Shown here: in pieces, positions 44,611 to 54,810 of the stretch
Layout of the letters: the number at the start of each line of letters is the position of its first letter
Position numbering within the stretch: position 1 is the stretch's first letter
DNA from: Aricia agestis
Lineage: Eukaryota > Arthropoda > Insecta > Lepidoptera > Lycaenidae
NCBI RefSeq assembly: GCF_905147365.1
Contig: NC_056428.1
Span: forward strand, 25,884,001-25,948,000
Length of the DNA stretch: 64,000 bases
Direction of reading: 5' to 3'
Made by a program: the position numbers and the translations under genes
The notes under the pieces: generated by a model
The model's database searches: none
Told to the model about the DNA's origin: nothing
The model's input: only the letters and a program-made list of their open reading frames with translations

Positions 44611-45017
44611 GTAATAATCAAAAGAATACACCCCCTATCGTAAGCATCTGTTTTGGATTTTATTAACGGAGTTATAGTGATACGAGTTTGACGGCTAGTT
44701 AGGAGGTATGTTATAACTTATAGCCTTAGCGTATCACCAGTTTTTCGTTTGTACTTTCGCGTCGGTGAACATAATTTAATTTTGTTGGTGGCAAATTGAG
44801 TTGCTTATGAGCACGTGGTGCGTAAAGTAAGATGGCGGCGCCGGCGGCGGCAGCGCGGCCCGGAATTCGTGACTCACTGTAATAAAAGCCAAGCGTTTGC
44901 TGATAAAACCAAATGACGTTCCGGGCTCCGGCTCTAATACATGATACTCGTATTAAAATGCATCGATATCGAGTATTGCTACGTGCGTGATGATATTAAG
45001 TACGTAATTAATAATAA

Positions 45018-45071
45018 TTATGTATTAATATAATCTTGAATGTTACTATTCAAGATTATATTAATACATAA
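45018..45071. repeat. Perfect 24-bp-arm hairpin
   Basis: TTATGTATTAATATAATCTT... and its exact complement, loop GTTACT; 400 bp downstream of the alternative first exon. Confidence 0.9.
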
Positions 45072-45074
45072 GCT

Positions 45075-45905
45075 GTCGTACTCGTAACTCGTAATGCCCC
45101 TGCGGCCTGCAGTCGCGTAGGTACAAGACGTAATCACCGGAGTACACTATCTAGAGCGAGAGGGGGAATTGTGCGAAAGAGAGAAGGAAACCGTAATGTA
45201 AAAATTAAAATTCTTTACAAGCCATTCACCGAATATTTTTATGTATTATCGTTTGTATAATATTATAATGTATTGTAACGTCGCGTACGGTATCGCCTGG
45301 CTTCGGGCTTTATCACTTTTGATCCTTATCTCAATAGGAATAAGGTCGACGAGTGGATCGCCGAGCGACCACTTGACGACGACCGGACATGAGTTTATCT
45401 TTATCACAATAATTCATAACAAGTAAATACATACTTAATACATAATGTAGTAATCTCAAGTTTCAACAGAAATATTTTATCTTAGTACTTATATAATAGT
45501 ATAAAGTTATCCCAATTAAATTACCACATGAGATGGCACCGTATATGAATTCTCAAAATCATGCCTAAGTTGATGATATTTTGGAGTTCAATAATAAAAG
45601 TAAACAAAGTATGGGGAAACAATCCTCATGAAACAGGAAAATGGCCCTGAGAGATAGGGTGGGAACTTCCCTGTTCTCACCTTCTTCCTTCCCCCTTCCC
45701 AGTCACTGAGAAGGACAATAAATCGAGAATGAACCGATCAGATGATCAGGTGATCCACATCTCCACACGATCCATTCAGCATCAAGTTACAAAATAATCT
45801 GAAAGTATCCTTCCTCGCCAGTCTCATTGATTTTGTTACACATTAATCAGCGCTGATCATGGACAAAAATCATTATCTAAGAAGATTGAAATATTATGTT
45901 TTCTG
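45075..45905. other. Intron stretch, no gene recognised
   Basis: Mixed composition; a CT-rich piece at 45660-45710. Nothing supported. Confidence 0.35.
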
Positions 45906-45910
45906 CAGCT

Positions 45911-46226
45911 GGGCTTGCACGGCCACCAGAAGAAATGCAAAAGTGTGGACAAACTGTGGACATAAACTTAAGGTCCGTTCCGATCTTTACCGCGGCTAAT
46001 CGCGACCGACAAAAATTCAATTAAAATGCCACTTTATGACAGACTATAATATAATATGTCATAAAGTAAGATATTATTTGAATTTTTAGGACTATAGTCT
46101 GCCATAAAGTTGCATTTTAATTGAATTTTTCGGAACGAAAAAAGATAGAAACTTCACCTTAAGTTTATCTCCACAGTTTGTCTATACTCTATACTTTCGC
46201 ATTTCTACTGGTGGCTGTGCTAGCCC
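45911..46226. mobile_element. Foldback MITE (GGGCTTGCACGGCCACCAG)
   Basis: Ends GGGCTTGCACGGCCACCAG and CTGGTGGCTGTGCTAGCCC; the mirrored arms extend over 60 bp and a second inverted repeat (AATTCAATTAAAATGC) fills the core. Target duplication not clear. Confidence 0.75.
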
Positions 46227-46317
46227 GGCAGGTGTGGAACCTCCTAGATTTGACCACCATCATGGGACAAGGTGTTGGCTAGTGGACAGTGGCCAGTGCC
46301 TGCCTGTATTATGTGAC

Positions 46318-46405
46318 TATTTGACCGAGCTTTGCTCGGCATTCGATAAAACACGAGTAAAATGACATTTTCTAATTTAAAATGATTCCTAGCTAGATCG
46401 ATTTT
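46318..46405 (-). repeat. Helitron-type 3' end, minus orientation
   Basis: The complement reads TCTAGCTAGGAATCATTTTA, then CCGAGCAAAGCTCGG, a hairpin near the end. It mirrors 50291-50375. Terminal CTAG is changed to CAC here. Confidence 0.5.
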
Positions 46406-46439
46406 GATTGAATGCCTTTTTTAAAAGATAAAAATTGTG

Positions 46440-46700
46440 TCTTTTCGACCACGTTCCGGACACACTCCGAGTTCCGACAACACGTGATGCACATCTTCCA
46501 CTTTGTCACATAAACAACAGTTCGGTGGCTCCACTTTACCCATAAGGAACGCAAAACTGTTTAACATGGTTTAACGGGATGTGCCCCAAACCACAGAATA
46601 TATATTAGTAGTACCAACCCGAACGAAAGTCGAAGGGCCATTACAATCTCCGACCTTCTCATATTGGCCTGATCGATCCACGGTACTGCCGAGATATTAG
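46440..46700 (-). pseudogene. LINE ORF2 C-terminal fragment
   Basis: The minus strand reads MGKVEPPNCCLCDKVEDVHH..., preceded by a broken RLGHIPLNH-like stretch. This corresponds to the C-terminal Cys/His motif (C-x-x-C-x(8)-H-H) of jockey/I-like LINEs. Short, without catalytic parts. Confidence 0.55.
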
Positions 46701-46710
46701 GTTGGATGGT

Positions 46711-47191
46711 TTAAGAGGATTCCACACCGCCATTTTTTCCATACAAACGTTGTCCCCTGTTTCCTCCCTGGATAATGCTAGTAGAGTTATAATTTTTTTC
46801 CTGAATATCTACGGCCACTAATACAATGTCCCTATGTTTTCTTTTTTTTCATAATTTAATTATTAAATAAGATATGAACGTTCAAAAACCCAAAAAAATG
46901 GTCAGATTTTCCACTGTGTTCAAACGTCCAGAAAACAGATTTGGATAGATTATACAAAAAAAGCAAAACATAGGAACACAGCTCAAGCCTTTTTTTAATC
47001 TTTAATGAAAAAAGTACTTAAATCGGTTAAGTTTTGGAGAAGGAATCAGGGGACAACGAATCGTTGATTTTCTGGATTTTCTGCAGTTGTCTCTATCGCG
47101 TTCTGCGGTATAGGCTTGAGGTAAGGGAGACAGCTATAGATATTACACGTACTTTTTTTTCATTTCTCTAGCCGCTGTGGTATCCTCTTAA
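46711..47191. mobile_element. TTAA-flanked element, copy 2
   Basis: Element 46715-47187 (473 bp), inverted relative to copy 1, ends GAGGATTCCACACCG and CCGCTGTGGTATCCTC. Confidence 0.75.
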
Positions 47192-47299
47192 TACCGTGGC
47201 GGGTTATAGTTACACCGTACAAAGCTCAGCAGTTGTTGGATCAGCCTAGCGCTATAACTAGCCTACTAATTAATAAATATCCAGGGGACACTTATATAT

Positions 47300-47840
47300 T
47301 ATCTTATAAAAGTCTCGTGTCACAATTTAAGCCCGTGTACTCCTCCGAAACGGCTTAACTGATTTTAACCAAATTTTATATGCATATTCAGTGGGTCTGA
47401 GGATCGGCTACTGGGTACTTATTATATTGATGAGTGCATTTGTTGAATAAATAATAGTAAATTATTACAACTCGAGACTGACGGCGACCATTGTTTGCAT
47501 GATACGGAATAGCGATGTACGTTGCCATGGTGACATACTTTTTAGTCACTTCAATAAAATATGGGCGAAATGCTTTGACGTTTGCCGGGACAACTAGCTT
47601 AGCTATACTTCTCCCGTCTCCGAAACGGCTTTACTGATTTTTACCAAATTTTGTACTTAAGATATGATATTATTATTGTAATATACATATATATTCAGTA
47701 GGTCTGAGAATCGGCTACTATCTATGTTTTATAAGTGATTAATGTATTTATGCCTAAGTGATTATGGTTGTCCCTTAGATAAATGATGGGTCTCGCGCGC
47801 GCGCCATCCTTAAATTTTTGTTTTTAGTTTTTGTTTAAAT
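47300..47840. repeat. LINE-tail-like dispersed repeats
   Basis: CTGATTTTAACCAAATTTTA, ATATGCATATTCAGTGGGTC and GTTGCCATGGTGACATACTT recur at 3150-3310 and 53770-53960; a second partial unit starts at 47610. Confidence 0.5.
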
Positions 47841-47848
47841 TTTTTTGT

Positions 47849-48050
47849 TTTTAGGGTTCCGTAACCAAAGGGTAATTAATAATCGGCCAAGTGAGAATCG
47901 GACCCGCGTACTAAGGGTTCTGTACCATTATGGAGCAAAATTAGGCCAAAAATTGTGTTTTTTGTATGGGAGCCCCCCCTTAATTTTTTATTTTATTTTA
48001 ATATTATTATTAAACGAGCTTTTGCCCGCGGCTTCGCTCGCGTTAAGAAG
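47849..48050 (+). repeat. GGGTTCCG-type repeat followed by a Helitron-type end
   Basis: AATCGGCCAAGTGAGAATCG and TAAGGGTTCTGTACCATTAT, then (48013-48040) CGAGCTTTTGCCCGCGGCTT, a Helitron-type terminus in minus orientation. Confidence 0.55.
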
Positions 48051-48209
48051 TTTTTTTTTTAAAGAAGGCAGCTCGCTGTAGTCCTGACGTCACTGCGACC
48101 CATGAGGATCTATTGTGACTCCTTCGTACTAGAGTATCATCCCCAACCCAATACTGCTCAAAAATTGAACGATATGGTTGGGGTTGGTGCCACGAATTTC
48201 CTCTGTGGA

Positions 48210-48938
48210 CTAGTATTCGTGGCGACCAAGGTTCCTGCTCTGTAGTAGAGCAGGGCAGTCGAGGAGAAGGTGAATAGGTGTTTCATCCTCCTCCTCACAG
48301 AATCTGCAAGTCGTTATGTTACAAATACCCATCCTCTTTAGGTGTTTGTTGAGCTTGCAGTGCCCAGTTAGGCTTCTGGTAAGGATTCTTAATTGGTTCC
48401 TACCCAAGGTGAGCACTAATTCTGATTGTTTCTTGTTGAAGTCAGGAATTAGTGCCTTGGAGTGTTCAAGGCCAGGGGTCTCAGCCCATTGCTTCCTGCA
48501 TAGTCTGTGACCCCATTCCTTGAGCACTTGCTTTGTGGTACTGGGAGTTATACCACAGACTGGTTCTGGACCATATATGAGACTCTCGGCCCCAAGCCTA
48601 GCCAGTTCGTCAGCGGTTTCATTGCCGGGGACGTTGCTGTGGCCCGGGACCCATACTAGGCGGATGTTGTTGTTCCATCCTAGCATGTTTAACGTCTCAA
48701 CGCATTCCAGAACTAATTTGGACGCGACTTCTGCGGCAGTCAGTGCGTTAAGTGCGGCTTGACTATCGGAGAAGAAAAAAATATTTTTGTTAACTAGTGC
48801 CATCTCTAGGCTTTCTAGTGAACAACCGAGGATAGCGAAGACTTCAGCCTGAAACACGGTCGCAAACTCCCCCAAACTGGCGTATTTGCCTTTTGGTGGC
48901 CTGCCACTGCTGCTGCTGGTTGTCTTTCCTTGATCCAT
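48210..48938 (-). pseudogene. LINE RNase H domain, 242 codons open
   Basis: Catalytic-type residues are visible: E in FQAEVFAIL, D in FFFSDSQAALNAL, D in GNETADELA with VWVPGHSN before it, and a C-terminal CRFCEEEDETPIHLLLDC zinc-like motif. The first Asp (VWFTDGS) lies in another frame (48844-49044), so a frameshift near 48930 splits the domain. It would trim RNA from RNA:DNA hybrids during retrotransposition. Confidence 0.75.
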
Positions 48939-48950
48939 CCGTGAACCAAA

Positions 48951-49697
48951 CTATGTCGCTAGGGCGGACATCGATTGGGATTTTTCTTTCCCAGTCCTCC
49001 CTGGAAGGTATAAAAACCTGGTACTGCTTCGAAAAGCTATACACATTGCATCTGATGGCATGGCCATGATAGGTGATTCACTGAGAGACTGTTCCAGCTG
49101 TCGAAATGGGGTGGAGACCCAATTCGTCCTACCCGTCGTCCTGGCCCTGAAAGCCACCTTTTTTGCCTCCATCTGAACAAGCAGAGGAAGTGGAGTTAAG
49201 TTGATCAGGGCCTCGAGGGAAGCGGTGGGTGTTGAAGAGAGTGCACCCGTGATTATTAGACATGCCAGTCTCTGTACGCTGTTTAGTCTTTTATTACAGT
49301 TTACTTGTTCAGCCTTTTTATGCCACACTGCGCAGCCATATGTGGTAATCGGTCTCATTACGGCTGTATATAGCCACAGCATTGCCTTCGGCCGAATACC
49401 CCATTTAGAGCTGACAAGCTTCCAACAGGAACCCAGAGCACATCTAGCCTTTTTCGTAATATACTCGATGTGCTTATTCCAAGTGAGTCCTTTGTCTAGG
49501 ATTACTCCTAGATATTTGACATCACCCGCAAACTTAATAGTTTTCCCGAAGAGTGTTGGGGGTCTTAGTCCCTCCAACTTCCTCTTTTTGGTGAAAGGTA
49601 TCAAGACCGTCTTATCAGCGTTTACTGTTAGCTTGACCCTTTGGCACCAATCCTCGACGACTCTTAGTGCTGACTGCATCAACCCAGCGATGCGCAT
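48951..49697 (-). pseudogene. LINE reverse transcriptase, thumb and connection part
   Basis: Contains NADKTVLIPFTKKRK, FAGDVKYLGVILDKGLTWNK and YTAVMRPITTYGCAVW, the conserved order downstream of the RT catalytic box in jockey/I/R1-like LINEs (K-T-x-x-x, Y-LG-x-x-D, and the Y-G motif). The frame changes at both ends. Confidence 0.75.
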
Positions 49698-50264
49698 TTT
49701 CCCACCACCATAATCGCCATGTCCTCAGCGTACCCTTGAGCGTAGTAACCTATGAGGTTCAGTTCCCTTAGTAGCTCATCCACTACCAGGGACCATTCCA
49801 GGGGTGACAGCACACCTCCTTGTGGGCAACCTTGTGTCAGCCTGATTTTGAGTGTCAGGTCCATAATAGTCGATGAGGCTACCCTATTGCCGAGCGTGGC
49901 TTTGATCCATTTCCTAGTTGTTGGATCTATATTCTTTGAAGCCAGGCCATTTGTGATAGATCTGGTTGAAGTGTTGTCGAATGCGCCTTCAATATCGAGG
50001 AAGACACATAACGCAATCTATTTATCTTCAATTGCTCTATCAATCCGATCTACCAAGTCCATTGGGCCGTCTTGGTAGATTTGCCTTTTTGGTAGGCATG
50101 TTGTCTTTCATGCAGCGGCATTTTAGTGAGATAGGTGTCCACCTTCTCCATTGTTTTAAGCATGAAAGAAGTGAGGCTAATTGGTCTGTATGATTTTGGT
50201 AGAGCTTTGTCTGATGAGGACAAAATACCCTCAAAAGTTGCCCTATTTTTGTGAAAGCACCCAT
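49679..50264 (-). pseudogene. LINE reverse transcriptase, fingers and palm part
   Basis: TQGCPQGGVLSPLEWSLVVD (49679-49864) is the RT motif B region; the catalytic box reads YAEDM instead of YADD(M), replacing the first catalytic Asp by Glu. Upstream pieces lie in other frames (50040-50264, HQTKLYQNH..., and MKCCRM on the opposite reading is only a shadow). Inactive. Confidence 0.7.
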
Positions 50265-50290
50265 ATAGGGGGTTTCGGGGGCGATGAATC

Positions 50291-50375
50291 GGTCTAGCTA
50301 GAAATCATTTTTAGAAAATGACATTTTATTCGTGTTTTATCGAATACCGAGCAAAGCTCGGTCAAATAGCTAGTT
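50291..50375 (+). repeat. Helitron-type 3' end
   Basis: GGTCTAGCTAGAAATCATTT ... CCGAGCAAAGCTCGG, then CTAG at 50370-50373. Confidence 0.55.
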
Positions 50376-50384
50376 TAATTAACA

Positions 50385-50452
50385 TTACACACAAGAAACG
50401 GGACCTCGGCTGTAAATGTGGAGTTTACAGTCGAGGTCCCGTTTTTTGTGTA
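50385..50452. repeat. Hairpin, about 30-bp arms
   Basis: AACGGGACCTCGGCTGTAAA and complement, with one mismatch and a 1-base difference near the base. Confidence 0.85.
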
Positions 50453-50478
50453 ATCATTGAGTTGTTATAATTACTACG

Positions 50479-50565
50479 TAAAATTGGGGAATAAAGATTA
50501 TTGTCATTGAGTTATATTATAAGTACTATAACTCAATGACAATAACCTTTATTCCCCAATTTTAT
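50479..50565. repeat. Hairpin, about 37-bp arms
   Basis: AAAATTGGGGAATAAAGATT... ATTGTCATTGAGTTATA and complement, short loop. Confidence 0.85.
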
Positions 50566-50712
50566 TTTATTTCCCAAAACTGATGGGTCATCAAGTTTTC
50601 GATATCATGTGAGGTGCATACGGGCGCTGTGACCTAATTTACACGTTATGCGGGTCTCTTGGAAATGGGGTGAGGACATTGTTAGTGTTGTTACATTATA
50701 TAGTACTATCAG

Positions 50713-50853
50713 AGAAGTTGATTCCTATGCAAATTGGGGACCTAAGTAGTTTGGTTGCGTTACGTCAAACCCAGCTGACAGATCACAATTAACATTGAAT
50801 TGACATATTCGACCAAATAACGTTGGTCTGTCAATTGCATAGGAATCAACTTC
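50713..50853. mobile_element. MITE with GAAGTTGATTCCTATGCAA ends
   Basis: GAAGTTGATTCCTATGCAA and TTGCATAGGAATCAACTTC frame 141 bp; internal TGACAGATCACAATTAACAT resembles other lepidopteran MITEs. Duplication unclear. Confidence 0.75.
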
Positions 50854-51009
50854 CTCGATGGTACATACCTACTTGTTCAGTTGTTCCCCTATGTGGAGTG
50901 CTATGGCTATGCTCACCTCACGAGGTTTTCTATTTCCTCTATTATGTCTTGTGACTTAATCGTTTTTTATTTAATAATTATTAAAAAAACTTGAAAATAG
51001 AAGACTTTA

Positions 51010-51215
51010 GGGCCAAGACTACCGAATTACCCGGTTACTGGGACAAGGATGGTAAAGTTAGTAAAGAAAATTTGAATTAAGCGAATCCTGTTTAGGGTTG
51101 CCAGGTTGCTAGACCGAAAAGCCGGACAAAGCAGTCAGCTTGGCCGGACATTAGTGCAAATAAGCCGGAACCTTGCTATGGAGTATCGAGTACTAAGAAT
51201 CTAAGAGACTAATCT
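51010..51215. repeat. GCCGGAC-type repeat interrupted by a SINE
   Basis: TTGCCAGGTTGCTAG and AAAAGCCGGACA at 51108-51130; AAAAGCCGGATTCCC and GGCCGGACACGC resume at 51740-51790 after the SINE and other sequence. Confidence 0.45.
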
Positions 51216-51219
51216 TATA

Positions 51220-51560
51220 CGTGGGGGAGCCATGCTTCGGCACGAATGGGCCGGCTCGACCGGATAAATACCACGTTCTCACAGAAAACCGGCGTGAAAC
51301 AGCGCTTGCGCTGTGTTTCGCCGAGTGAGTGCGTATACCGGAGGCCCAATCCCCTAACCCCTACCCTATTCCCTTCGCTACCCTCAACTATTCCCTTCCC
51401 TTCCCTTCCCTACCCTCCCCTATTACCCTATTCCCTCTTAAAAGGCCGGCAACGCACTTGCAGCTCTTCTGGTGCTGCGAGTGTCCATGGGCGACGGAAG
51501 TTGCTTTCCATCAGGTGACCCGTTTGCTCGTATGCTCCCTTATTACATTAAAAAAAAACT
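51220..51560 (+). mobile_element. Metulj-like SINE, full length
   Basis: ACGTGGGGGAGCCATGCTTC to CCCTTATTACATTAAAAAAA; slightly longer CT-rich middle than the other copies. Confidence 0.85.
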
Positions 51561-51963
51561 AAACTTAGTATAGCAATACGTTCGGTAGCGTGTACCGATT
51601 TTCTGTTTTATTTGATTATTGATTGTATGAAAAGATATTTACGCGACCGAAATTCTGCGACTCACGACTCACAAAATTACGCTCGTTTGGCTTCACCCTT
51701 ATAGCTCTACAATGATATAAAGTTATAGATTCTAGGCTCTACAAAAGCCGGATTCCCTTTAATTTTGGCCGGACACGCAAGCGAAAAGCCTCACTGTGTC
51801 CGGCTCAATGTTTCACAGTTCAAAATATATAAAATTTATAGTTGCAACTTGCAACGCAAAAATCATCATTGAATTAGCAATAGTGACGAGTTGACATTAA
51901 AAATGAAACAGAATGATTTTTCGTTATTAATTAATTATTATAAAAGTACCTAAGTGGTTAAGG

Positions 51964-52136
51964 CCGTCCCCCGAGCAAACGACCTTGACCATACATTTGC
52001 CGCATTTCGAAGATCGCACTAAAACCCTATTTTTTTCCTTATTTTTGTAGTTCAAAATTGACCTAAAAAAATTAAAACGTGGAATATGTAGAACTTTATG
52101 ATATTGTCGATCTATTGGCCATAAATGCAGTAGCAA
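51964..52136. repeat. Repeat paralogous to 32408-32545
   Basis: AGCAAACGACCTTGACCATA and AAAAAAATTAAAACGTGGAA; the mariner inserted at its right side. Confidence 0.6.
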
Positions 52137-53436
52137 TACGAGGGCTGCTATTTATGTATCCGGAACTGGCCACTTACAAGAACAATATTTAAAAAGTAAT
52201 TACAACATTTGAAAATAAGTACAACTCTTTGGTTGAAGAATACATTTTGTTTCATGTGACTGTCAATTATTTTTCCATTGTGGCGTCAATTTGAAAATTG
52301 CGTGTCTTCATTTGCCATGGATTTAACGCGTGAACATTTTCGTGCAATGATTTACTACGATTTTCGGCGTGGGCTAAATCAACAACAGTGCTTTATTCAA
52401 CTCACCGCAACTTTTGGAGATGAAGCGCCATCAAAAACCACTGTTTATCACTGGTACAGTGAGTTTAATCGTGGGCGGTCTATGCTCACGGATGAAAATA
52501 AAGAAGGTCGCCCAAAAACAGCTGTTGTCCCACAAAATATAGATGCTGTGCGGGAACTAATAATGCGTGATCGTCATGTTACATATCGCGAGATAGAGGC
52601 GTCCTTAGGCATAAGTATGACGAGCATACATAAGATATTACACGAACATTTGGCTGTAAAAAAAATATGTTCGCGTTGGATTCCGCACAACTTGACAATC
52701 GATCAAAAACGGGCTCGTGTCGATTGGTGCAAAAAAATGATAACAAAATACAACCGTGGTACGTCAAAAGCCGTTTATAATATCTACACAGGTGATGAAT
52801 CTTGGATCTATGCATATGACCCCGAAACTAAACAACAGTCAACGGTGTGGGTGTTCCAAGATGAGCCGAAACCAACAAAAGTTACTCGTGCAAAAAGTAC
52901 TTTGAAGCAAATGGTCGCCTGTTTTTTTGGAAGTAATGGACATGTGGCTATTGTGCCATTAGAGAATCGTAAAACGGTTAATTCTGAATGGTATACGACC
53001 ATTTGTTTACCAGAAGTCTTTGAAGAAATAAGAAAGGACAACCGACAACGCAGAATCATATTACATCACGACAATGCTAGCTGTCACACCTCAGCTGAAA
53101 CAACTCAGTTTTTGGAGGGTCAAAAGATCGAATTGACTGGTCATCCGCCGTACAGCCCTGATTTGGCACCTAACGATTTCTTTTTATTTCCATACGCGAA
53201 GAACAAATTACGTGGTCAACGTTTTTCGAGCCGCGAAGAGGCTGTTGATGCGTTCAAAATTCACGTTTTGGAGATACCTCAATCAGAATGGAAAAAGTGC
53301 TATGAAAATTGGTTCCAGCGTATGCAAAAGTGTGTCGATCATCGCGGCGAATATTTTTAAAAGCAATAAAACCATATTAAATGATATATGTTTGTTTCTT
53401 TTTTTAATTCCGGATACATAAATAGCAGCCCTCGTA
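52137..53436 (+). mobile_element. Complete mariner transposon
   Basis: Element 52139-53434 (1,296 bp) with TA at 52137-52138 and 53435-53436. The 27-bp terminal inverted repeats (52139-52165, 53408-53434; start CGAGGGCTGCTATTTATGTA) are identical. It carries one uninterrupted transposase, and every structural requirement for a mobile mariner that can be seen in sequence is present. Probably a recent insertion. Confidence 0.97.
52317..53360 (+). CDS. Mariner transposase, open reading frame
   Basis: The frame is open from 52278, but the ATG at 52317 (GCCATGG context) gives 347 residues, the usual mariner length of about 345, with N-terminal MDLTREHFRAMIYYDFRRG. Residue order: helix-turn-helix region with IYYDFRRG, the WIPHNL variant of the W-V-P-H-(E/N)-L motif, first catalytic Asp in YTGDESW, second in HHDNASCH, third in YSPDLAPND. 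Exactly 34 residues lie between the second and third Asp (DD34D). It ends QKCVDHRGEYF, a few residues shorter than some relatives. It binds the TIRs and cuts and pastes the element at TA. Confidence 0.95.
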   Translation: MDLTREHFRAMIYYDFRRGLNQQQCFIQLTATFGDEAPSKTTVYHWYSEFNRGRSMLTDENKEGRPKTAVVPQNIDAVRELIMRDRHVTYREIEASLGISMTSIHKILHEHLAVKKICSRWIPHNLTIDQKRARVDWCKKMITKYNRGTSKAVYNIYTGDESWIYAYDPETKQQSTVWVFQDEPKPTKVTRAKSTLKQMVACFFGSNGHVAIVPLENRKTVNSEWYTTICLPEVFEEIRKDNRQRRIILHHDNASCHTSAETTQFLEGQKIELTGHPPYSPDLAPNDFFLFPYAKNKLRGQRFSSREEAVDAFKIHVLEIPQSEWKKCYENWFQRMQKCVDHRGEYF

Positions 53437-53699
53437 GTAAACTGTCTGAAACATCCAAACTCCGCCCCGAAAGCCTACAACCTCGAGCCCCGTTGTTATC
53501 TTGTACATAGAACCTAACTACATAGAGAAGACTTGTATTTATAATATAATGAATTCTTATAAGAATAATTATGGCCGTCATAACTTATAACAGTCATAAA
53601 GTCATAAGTCATTAAACATAATGAAGCCTCATAATATTAACATAATAAAAAGCCGTACAAGGCATATATTGCACAAAATATCTAGTATGCAATGACATA

Positions 53700-54284
53700 C
53701 CACAGGCAGTGTTGCCAGGTGAGTCACGAAAAATACCGGACAACCCCAAATGGCTTAACGGCAAATATAAATCAAGTATTTCGCCCATATTATTTTATTG
53801 AAGTGACTAGATAAGTATGTTACCATGACAACGTCCATCGCTATCCCGTGTAATAATTTACTATTATTTATTCAACAAATGCACTTATCAATATAATAAG
53901 TACCCCGTAGCCGATTCTCAGACTGACTGAATATGCATATAAAATTTGGTTATAAAATTGTGGTCGCCATATACTAACTATAACTTGCATATCGAAATAA
54001 AGGTAGGAGCTTCTAAAAAAATCAAAATCACAAACTAGGTACCAGACCGACGTTCCTCAAAATACCGGACATTGTTCTGTCCGGTATGACTGTTTATTTT
54101 TTGAAATAAAGGTAGGAGCTTCTAAAAAAATCAAAATCACAAACTAGGTACCAGACCGACGTTCCTCAAAATACCGGACATTGTTCTGTCCGGTATGACT
54201 GTTTATTTTTTACCGGACAGGCCTCGAAAAAAATACCGGACTGTACGCTTAAATACCGGACATCTGGCAACCCTAACCACAGGC
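53700..54284. mobile_element. hAT-like MITE with internal tandem duplication
   Basis: Element 53708-54276, ends AGTGTTGCCAGG and CTGGCAACCCTAA; CCACAGGC at both sides (53700-53707, 54277-54284). 53994-54102 and 54103-54211 are a 109-bp direct repeat that looks identical. A LINE-tail-like piece (53770-53960) is embedded. Confidence 0.8.
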
Positions 54285-54320
54285 TAGGCTAGGTGTAGAT
54301 AAAAGTGATATTATTATTAA

Positions 54321-54776
54321 CTAGATGCGCGGCTTCGCCCGCGTAAATTAGGAATTTTACAGAAACCGCACATTTTTCCATAAAAATAGCTATAAGTACT
54401 CCTTTCACGTGGTCTGCTCTATATATGTGCCAAATATTGGCATAAAAATTGCTCCAGTAGTTCGTGAGATAAACCCTTTCTAATATTTTCCCCGTTTTTC
54501 CCACATTTTCCTGAATTTCTTCGGTCGTATTAGTCTTAGCTTGATAATATAATATAATAATATAGCCTATAGCCTTACTCGATAAATGAGCTATCTAACA
54601 CTGAAATAAGTTTTTAAATCGGACCTGTAGTTCCTGAGATTAGCGCATTCAAGCAAACATACTCTTCGGGTTTATAATATTAAGTATAGATTTTTTAAAA
54701 TTATCGCTCGAGTCTCGATCTAAAAGACTATGAAAAGGCTCATAATCATGGGAGGGTGTATGGTATAATATGGTAG

Positions 54777-54810
<34 letters not shown>

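Larger units (their letters stand above)
48051..50290 (-). mobile_element. Decayed non-LTR retrotransposon (RT plus RNase H)
   Basis: A minus-oriented LINE whose A tail is the T run at 48050-48060. Coding remains run from about 50264 to 48210 and comprise the RT domain and a C-terminal RNase H domain. The combination RT then RNase H then a C-x-x-C-H motif places it among I/R1/LOA-like clades; I cannot name the clade. The endonuclease part is missing, so it is 5' truncated. At 50265-50375 it abuts a Helitron-type end. Confidence 0.8.

Noticed and set aside
49201..49713. 170-codon plus-strand protein
   Set aside because: It is the antisense shadow of the LINE reverse transcriptase.
52278..52316. 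Upstream ATG as mariner transposase start
   Set aside because: It would add 13 residues not expected in the family; the ATG at 52317 has better context and gives the standard length.
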